Positions 1 to 5,230 of a DNA stretch of 5,230 nucleotides are shown here, piece by piece (within the stretch, counting starts at the first letter, position 1; each line of letters opens with the position of its first letter). Under the pieces are notes generated by a model that worked only from the letters and a program-made list of their open reading frames with translations, had not been told where the DNA came from and did no database searches. The DNA comes from Candidatus Omnitrophota bacterium. GTDB lineage: Bacteria > Omnitrophota > Koll11 > Gygaellales > Profunditerraquicolaceae. The stretch spans positions 1 through 5,230 of the forward strand of contig JAQTRA010000070.1 in assembly GCA_028712045.1 (NCBI GenBank). Reading direction: 5' to 3'. Made by a program: the position numbers and the translations under genes.

Positions 1-1387
1 TTATCTTAAGGAGATTAAGCTGGCGATTTCAAATCGCCAATCAGTTATAGCTATATTCAGAGATGTTAACGCGGTGCTTGAATTTCAAGAGATAATTCAA
101 CAGAGTTTAAAGATCATCCCGCAGGTTTTATACCGTAAACAGCCCAAAGAACTTGACGCCTGGATCTCGGTAAAAAAAGCAGATTTCAGTGTTGTTTTGG
201 GTACGCGCTCCAGCATTTTTGCTCCGGTAAATAATTTAGGTTTAATTATTGTAGATCAGGAAGAGGACCAGGTTTATAAGCAGGAACAGGTGCCGCATTA
301 CCATGTTCGGGAAGTGGCGTTGCTGCGCGCTAAAATTGAGCTAGCTCGAATTATTTTTGGCAGCCATAGCCCTTCTTTAGAAAGTTTTTCTCTTGTAGAA
401 AGCGGCCAGTTTGAATATCAAGCCCTTTTGTCGGGCCTGGCCTATCCGCAAGTGCAGGTTATTGATTTGCGCCGTTTGCCTTACGCGGAAAGATTCAGCA
501 AAACTTTGTTTTCAAAATTTCTTATTGACGCAGTTGCGGCAACCTTAGAGCAAAAAGGCAAAGTTTTATTACTGATTAACCGTAAAGGTTTTGCTACAAC
601 CGCGGCGTGTCATAATTGCGGGGTAGCATTAAAATGCCCGCGCTGTAATATTAATCTGGTTTTCCATTTTGATGAAGATAAATTAAAATGCCACCATTGT
701 AACTTCAAGATGGAGGTGCCAAAGATCTGCCCGAGTTGTAACGCCGGTTACATTAAATATTCCGGCATCGGCACCGAAAAGGTGGAAAGCGAACTGGCGA
801 GGATCTTTCCGCAGGCGCGCCTGAATGAGGATATTTTTGTGGCGACCAGCTCGGTAATTAAACATCCGGGAATAAACTTTGATTTAATCGGAGTCCTGGC
901 GATTGATAATTCCCTTAACCGGGTGGATTTTCGCGCGGCTGAGAAAACTTTTAACCTGCTTATGGGGTTAGTCAGTTTAACTACTAAAAAGATGATCATC
1001 CAAAGCGCTAATGCTAATCATCATTGTTTTCAGGCTTTAATTAAGAACGACCCGCAGTTTTTTTATAAGGAAGAATTAAAACAACGTAAGCAGCTAAACT
1101 TTGCGCCTTTTAAACATATGATCCTGGTTAAATTAAGGGGAGAGAGTTTGGAAAAGGTGAAGCGGGCAGCTGGCGATTTATTCGAAAAATTAAATAAGGT
1201 CAAAACCAACAGCCTAAAAATGCTTTCGCTTAATCCTGGCCAGCCGGCAAAATTGCGTGGGAATTTTTATTATCAGATCTTAATGCGTGCGGCTAGTGCG
1301 CAGAAGGCAGGGCATTTTTTAAAATTACACTTAAAAGATGGGCATTATTCAGGTATAATAGTGACGGTTGACGTAGATCCCATATAA
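1..1387 (+). CDS. priA: PriA-like primosomal protein N' (5'-truncated, degenerate helicase)
   Basis: PriA normally recognises stalled forks and reloads the replisome, using a superfamily 2 helicase core. The frame is open from base 2 to the TAA at 1385-1387, giving 461 visible residues; the GTG at 74 is only an internal codon, because PriA-like sequence (YLKEI) continues upstream of it. Counting from that GTG, conserved parts are GTRSSIF (43-49), the aromatic-rich loop YKQ...YHVRE (68-80), LINRKG (167-172), four CxxC pairs (C179/182, 188/191, 206/209, 219/222) that bind two zincs, GIGTE (231-235), DFRAAE (285-290) and the C-terminal LRGNFYYQIL (394-403) and DVDPI ending. Motif II reads DQEED rather than DEEHD. 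Motif IV is missing, and motifs V and VI (GRAGR) are not recognisable. The protein is therefore probably a structural, DNA- or primosome-binding PriA without helicase activity, as described for actinobacterial PriA. The family call is firm; the loss of activity is inferred. Confidence 0.9.
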   Translation, partial: YLKEIKLAISNRQSVIAIFRDVNAVLEFQEIIQQSLKIIPQVLYRKQPKELDAWISVKKADFSVVLGTRSSIFAPVNNLGLIIVDQEEDQVYKQEQVPHYHVREVALLRAKIELARIIFGSHSPSLESFSLVESGQFEYQALLSGLAYPQVQVIDLRRLPYAERFSKTLFSKFLIDAVAATLEQKGKVLLLINRKGFATTAACHNCGVALKCPRCNINLVFHFDEDKLKCHHCNFKMEVPKICPSCNAGYIKYSGIGTEKVESELARIFPQARLNEDIFVATSSVIKHPGINFDLIGVLAIDNSLNRVDFRAAEKTFNLLMGLVSLTTKKMIIQSANANHHCFQALIKNDPQFFYKEELKQRKQLNFAPFKHMILVKLRGESLEKVKRAAGDLFEKLNKVKTNSLKMLSLNPGQPAKLRGNFYYQILMRAASAQKAGHFLKLHLKDGHYSGIIVTVDVDPI

Positions 1388-1388
1388 A

Positions 1389-2327
1389 ATGAAAATAATA
1401 TTTTTTGGCAGCGCACATTTTGCAGTCCCCTCTCTGGAAGCTTTGATTAAAAGCGGGCATGAATTAGTCTGCGTGGTTACTCAGCCGGATAAGAAAAAAG
1501 GCAGACACTTGCATGTTTCTGGCACCGATGTCAAAAGCACAGCCCTGGCGGCGAAACTTAAAATATTCCAACCGGAAAATATTAAAGCCAAAGAAAGCGT
1601 AAAATTCCTGAAAAACCTGGAAGCGGATCTTTTTGTGATTGTAGCGTATGGGCAGATATTTTCTCAGGAAGTTCTGGATATCCCGAAAATTATGCCGATT
1701 AATATCCATGCTTCGCTTCTGCCGCGTTACCGGGGAGCAGCTCCGATTAACTGGGCGATAATTAACGGAGATAAGTCCAGCGGGGTTACGATTATGTTCG
1801 TAACGCTTAAAATGGATTCCGGCCCGGTAATTTTGCAGAAAGAAATAAAGATCGAAGATAAAGATACATCCGTGACTTTTGAAGAAAAATTGCGCCTTGC
1901 CGGAGCTAAGCTTTTAAACGAGGCGCTTAAAATTATTGATAGCCGGAATTATCGTTTAATAGAACAGGATGAAGATAAAGTTATTATTGCTCCTAAATTA
2001 AAAAAAGATGATGGTTTGATTGATTGGAATACGCCTGCCTCTGATATCCATAATCAGATCCGAGGGGTTTTGCCCTGGCCGGGTGCAAATACATATTATA
2101 AGGGGAAAATTTTAAAGATATTCAAGGCAGATGTTTTGCCGGTATTTCCAAATCATAAGCCTGTGCCGGGGGAAGTGGTGAGAGCGGATAAAAATGGTAT
2201 TGTGGTGGCTTGCTTAAGAGGGTATTTGGAGATAAAAGAACTGCAAATAGAAGCGGGTAAGCGTATGCTTGCGCAGAGTTTTATTAGTGGGCATAAGCTT
2301 AAGGTAGGGGAGTTATTAACAAAGTAG
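1389..2327 (+). CDS. fmt: Methionyl-tRNA formyltransferase
   Basis: This cytoplasmic enzyme transfers the formyl group of 10-formyltetrahydrofolate to the amino group of Met-tRNA(fMet), making the initiator tRNA. At 312 residues it is the usual bacterial length and appears complete. The N-terminal Rossmann-type formyltransferase domain (about 1-205) starts MKIIFFGSAHFAVPSLEAL, where most Fmt proteins have GTP(D/E)FA. The catalytic triad is visible as N105 and H107 (in INIHASLLPRYRGAAP) and D143 (in KMDSG). The C-terminal tRNA-binding domain (about 208-312) carries IDW, PWPGA (229-233) and the typical end GKRMLAQ...GHKLKVGE. The ATG lies one base after the priA stop with no clear Shine-Dalgarno, so translation is probably coupled to priA. 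The common priA-def-fmt order is not kept: no deformylase gene lies between. The TAG stop lies within a perfect palindrome. Confidence 0.97.
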   Translation: MKIIFFGSAHFAVPSLEALIKSGHELVCVVTQPDKKKGRHLHVSGTDVKSTALAAKLKIFQPENIKAKESVKFLKNLEADLFVIVAYGQIFSQEVLDIPKIMPINIHASLLPRYRGAAPINWAIINGDKSSGVTIMFVTLKMDSGPVILQKEIKIEDKDTSVTFEEKLRLAGAKLLNEALKIIDSRNYRLIEQDEDKVIIAPKLKKDDGLIDWNTPASDIHNQIRGVLPWPGANTYYKGKILKIFKADVLPVFPNHKPVPGEVVRADKNGIVVACLRGYLEIKELQIEAGKRMLAQSFISGHKLKVGELLTK

Positions 2328-2350
2328 GGGAGGTTTAAACCTCCCCTACT
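2323..2350. repeat. Perfect 28-bp palindrome at the fmt stop codon
   Basis: The left arm AGTAGGGGAGGTTT (2323-2336) is followed directly by its exact reverse complement AAACCTCCCCTACT (2337-2350), with no spacer. It overlaps the last sense codon of fmt and its TAG stop. No run of T follows on either strand, so a classical intrinsic terminator is not supported, although the RNA hairpin could still slow polymerase or block 3' exonucleases after fmt. The GTAGGGG...CCCCTAC form resembles short dispersed palindromes that I recall from other bacterial genomes; whether it is repeated in this genome cannot be seen here. Confidence 0.85.
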
Positions 2351-2358
2351 GAAACTTG

Positions 2359-2386
2359 TTGCAACTTTTAGGAGTTCTGTTATAAT
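2359..2386 (+). promoter_or_regulatory. Sigma70-type promoter for the galT pair
   Basis: A perfect TATAAT (-10, 2381-2386) is preceded by TTGCAA (-35, 2359-2364, four of six consensus bases) at a 16-bp spacing. Transcription would start about 2392-2394, directly before the galT1 ATG at 2395, so the mRNA would have almost no leader. The only purine-rich stretch, AGGAG at 2370-2374, is 20 nt upstream of the ATG and would not be transcribed. The promoter is inferred from sequence only. Confidence 0.65.
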
Positions 2387-2394
2387 TTAACTCT

Positions 2395-3423
2395 ATGCCA
2401 GAATTAAGGAAGGATCCAATTATAGGTAGGTGGGTAATTATTGCCACCGAGCGCGCCCGCCGGCCAGATCAATTTTCCGGCCACCTGGCGCATGACCCGG
2501 AAGAAGAGAAACTTTGCCCATTTTGCGAAGGCAAGGAATCACAAACTCCTCCGGAAGTTTATGCCATCCGTCCCCGCAACTCTAATCCTAATGGCCCGGG
2601 TTGGGATTTGCGCGTAGTTCCCAGCATTTCTCCATTTTTAAAAGTTGAAGGTGACCTGGATCGTCGGGGAAACGGACTTTATGATGTGATGAATGGCGTG
2701 GGCGCACACGAGGTAGTGATCGAGACGAATCAGCATATCGCCAATATGGCGGATTTAAGCGAAGAGCAGATAACCCGCGTACTTAATTGTTATTCCGATA
2801 GATTAGTGGATTTAGAAAGAGACAGCCGGTTTAAATACGTTTTAATTTTTAAAAATTACGGTAAAGGTTCAGGCGGCGGCGGGATCAGGCATGCGCGTTC
2901 GCAATTAATTGCTACGCCGGTTAATCCTAAGCGCGTAAAAGAAGAGCTGGCCGGAGCGCGCCAATATTACGAATATCATGAGCGTTGCGTGTTCTGTGAT
3001 TTAATTAAACAAGAGTTAGCCACAAAAGATCGCATAATTTTAGATTTTGATGGTTTCGTGGCAGTATCTCCATTTGCCGCGCGTTTTCCTTTTGAGACCT
3101 GGATCTTGCCTAAAAAGCATTGCTGCGATTATACCTGCATGGACGCTGAATCCAGGATGAATCTGGCGCGCGTGCTTAAAGCCGTACTTTCGAAATTAAA
3201 AAAAGGCTTAAATGACCCGGATTATAATTATGTAATTCATACCGCGCCATTTCGCCGGCAAAAAGTAGGTTATTGGAAAACCATTGATCATGATTATCAT
3301 TGGCATATTGAAATTATGCCGCGGATAACTAAAGTCGCGGGTTTTGAGTGGGGCACAGGATTTTATATCTGCCCGCTTCCTCCGGAAGAAACCGCAAAGT
3401 TTTTAAGAGAGGTTGAAATTTAA
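2395..3423 (+). CDS. galT: GalT-family protein, catalytic histidine replaced by arginine
   Basis: This 342-residue protein belongs to the galactose-1-phosphate uridylyltransferase branch of the HIT superfamily; the ATG is supported by the family N-terminus MPELRKDPIIGRWVIIATER. Zinc-site residues are kept: C41 and C44 (CPFC), H105 (GAHE) and H166. The second metal site also looks intact: E183/E184, H282, and H302 and H304 (YHWH). A further CVFC pair (198-201) is shared with the next gene. The active-site HPH, however, reads H166-A-R168, so the nucleophile that would carry the UMP group (E. coli H166) is arginine. The loop before it is SGGGG, one residue longer than in galT2 and lacking the conserved serine. 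Normal UMP transfer is therefore unlikely. It could be a partner subunit for the downstream GalT, a binding protein or an enzyme with another chemistry. Fold and family are sure; function is open. Confidence 0.92.
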   Translation: MPELRKDPIIGRWVIIATERARRPDQFSGHLAHDPEEEKLCPFCEGKESQTPPEVYAIRPRNSNPNGPGWDLRVVPSISPFLKVEGDLDRRGNGLYDVMNGVGAHEVVIETNQHIANMADLSEEQITRVLNCYSDRLVDLERDSRFKYVLIFKNYGKGSGGGGIRHARSQLIATPVNPKRVKEELAGARQYYEYHERCVFCDLIKQELATKDRIILDFDGFVAVSPFAARFPFETWILPKKHCCDYTCMDAESRMNLARVLKAVLSKLKKGLNDPDYNYVIHTAPFRRQKVGYWKTIDHDYHWHIEIMPRITKVAGFEWGTGFYICPLPPEETAKFLREVEI

Positions 3424-3425
3424 TG
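3407..3425 (+). promoter_or_regulatory. Ribosome binding site and TAATG coupling junction between the galT genes
   Basis: GAGAGG (3407-3412) lies 10 nt before the galT2 ATG (3423-3425) and is a moderate Shine-Dalgarno. The TAA stop of galT1 shares its last A with this ATG (TAATG), so ribosomes ending galT1 can restart directly on galT2, which favours co-translation of the two products. Confidence 0.75.
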
Positions 3426-4424
3426 GGTGAATTAAGAAGAGATCCGGTAGTTGGCCGTTGGGTGATTGTGGATACAGACCGACCGAAAAAGCCGGAAGAT
3501 TTTCATTATGAGCAGAATGTTACCAAGGGCGGGTTGTGCCCTTTTTGTTACGGCAATGAATTTATGACTCCGCCGGAAATAAGCTGTTTTCGCGACCCGT
3601 CTACGCAGGCAAATACTCCGGGTTGGCAGGTGCGGGTTGTTGCCAATAAATTTCCTGCCCTGCAAATTGAAGGTGAGCTTGACCGCCGGGGACTGGGTAT
3701 TTATGATATGTCCAACGGAGTAGGCGCGCATGAAGTATTAATTGAGTCGCCGTATCACAATAAAGATATCCCGGAGCTGCTTATTCCGGAAATTGAAAAT
3801 TATCTGAAAATGTGCTGTATACGTGTGTCAGATTTAAGAAAAGACAGCCGTTTTAAATATATTATGATCTTTCGTAATTATGGCTCGGCAGCCGGGGCAT
3901 CACTAGAACATCCGCATACTCAATTTGTAGCTTTGCCGATGGTGCCGAAAAATGCTTTAGAAGAAATTCACGGAGCGCGGGATTATTTTAATTACCGTGA
4001 GCGATGTATATTTTGCGATATAATCCGCCAGGAGATCCAGGACAAAGCGAGGATAATTTTAGAGAATAAATATTTTATTTCATTTTGCCCTTTTGTTTCG
4101 CGGTTTCCTTTTGAAATTATGATCATGCCTAAGCAGCACAGCGGTTATTTTTCCCGTATATCTAATGATGAGATTTCGGCGCTGGCATCGATATTAAAAG
4201 ACACCTTAACAAAATTAAAAAAAGTATTTGTAAATTTGTCATATAATTATATAATTCATTCTGGGCCGATTAATGATGAATCTGAAGTTGAATATTATCA
4301 TTGGCATATTGAGATTATGCCTAAGCTGACGCAAGTTGCAGGTTTTGAGTGGGGGACTGGTTTTTACCTCGATCAAACCTCGCCTGAATTAGCCGCGGAA
4401 TATCTAAAAGCCGTAAAAGACTAA
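3423..4424 (+). CDS. galT: Galactose-1-phosphate uridylyltransferase (intact active site)
   Basis: GalT exchanges UMP between UDP-glucose and galactose-1-phosphate through a uridylyl-histidine intermediate, the second step of the Leloir pathway. At 333 residues it is full length and starts MGELRRDPVVGRWVIVDTDR. The zinc site is C39, C42, H103 and H163. The active-site motif AGASLEHPHTQ (157-167) is complete, with nucleophile H165. The second metal site has E180/E181, H279, and H293 and H295 (YYHWHIEIMP). The extra CIFC (194-197) and the end VAGFEWGTGFY match galT1, so the two genes probably arose by duplication and then diverged considerably. It overlaps galT1 by one base and depends on its promoter or on coupling. 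Related nucleotidyl or phosphoryl transfer to another sugar phosphate is possible, as no galK or galE is in view to confirm galactose as the substrate. Confidence 0.93.
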   Translation: MGELRRDPVVGRWVIVDTDRPKKPEDFHYEQNVTKGGLCPFCYGNEFMTPPEISCFRDPSTQANTPGWQVRVVANKFPALQIEGELDRRGLGIYDMSNGVGAHEVLIESPYHNKDIPELLIPEIENYLKMCCIRVSDLRKDSRFKYIMIFRNYGSAAGASLEHPHTQFVALPMVPKNALEEIHGARDYFNYRERCIFCDIIRQEIQDKARIILENKYFISFCPFVSRFPFEIMIMPKQHSGYFSRISNDEISALASILKDTLTKLKKVFVNLSYNYIIHSGPINDESEVEYYHWHIEIMPKLTQVAGFEWGTGFYLDQTSPELAAEYLKAVKD

Positions 4425-4428
4425 AATT

Positions 4429-5230
<802 letters not shown>

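Noticed and set aside
74..76. GTG at 74 as the start of the PriA-like protein
   Set aside because: The frame is open upstream to base 2 and encodes PriA-like residues (YLKEI), so the gene begins outside the window.
818..991. Frameshift or assembly error explaining the missing PriA motifs
   Set aside because: The reading frame stays open, recognisable PriA sequence (GIGTE, DFRAAE, LRGNFYYQIL) is in the same frame before and after, and altered motifs also occur in the first lobe.
683..999. Open frames on the minus strand within priA
   Set aside because: They lie entirely opposite well-conserved PriA codons, show no recognisable domain and have no ribosome binding site; they are shadows of the real gene.
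2323..2350. Rho-independent terminator for fmt
   Set aside because: The stem is perfect but no U-tract follows it (GAAACTTG), so I list it as a palindromic repeat.
2359..2394. AGGAG at 2370-2374 as the galT1 Shine-Dalgarno
   Set aside because: It is 20 nt from the ATG and lies upstream of the -10 box, so it is too distant and probably not transcribed from this promoter.
3432..3731. 99-codon minus-strand frame opposite galT2
   Set aside because: It mirrors conserved GalT sequence and has no family resemblance, so it is a reverse-strand artefact.

Overview
The window is a compact bacterial chromosome segment with every gene on the + strand: a 5'-truncated priA-like gene, fmt, two tandem galT-family genes, and a 3'-truncated gap. 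Base composition is moderately AT-rich. The gene repertoire, the GalT type (close to the GalT of deltaproteobacteria and candidate phyla) and the palindromic repeats suggest an uncultured or environmental Gram-negative-type lineage, perhaps Omnitrophota-like. That placement is a guess from impression, not a computed result.

Left part (1-2350): the primosomal protein N' (PriA) homologue is open to the left edge, and its visible part begins where sequence just after the Walker A motif is expected. It keeps the eight zinc-binding cysteines and the C-terminal domain, but helicase motifs Ia, II, IV, V and VI are altered or missing, so it looks like a non-helicase PriA. One base after its stop begins a complete, normal-looking methionyl-tRNA formyltransferase (fmt), with no def gene between them. 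The fmt stop codon lies inside a perfect 28-bp palindrome.

Middle part (2351-4424): a TTGCAA-16-TATAAT promoter sits so close to the first galT ATG that the transcript is probably leaderless. The two galT-family genes overlap by one base (TAATG). The second has the full GalT active site (HPH). In the first, the nucleophilic histidine is replaced by arginine (HAR) and the preceding loop is glycine-rich, while the metal-binding residues remain. This is the most interesting feature: a co-translated pair of an apparently dead or repurposed GalT and a live GalT.

Right part (4425-5230): the galT2-gap spacer is almost entirely a 23-bp inverted repeat with an 18-nt loop, followed at once by a strong Shine-Dalgarno and gap (glyceraldehyde-3-phosphate dehydrogenase), which runs off the right edge. 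Together galT and gap point to sugar-phosphate and nucleotide-sugar metabolism linked to glycolysis. No stretch over 300 bases lacks a gene. No RNA gene, CRISPR array or transposase gene was seen.
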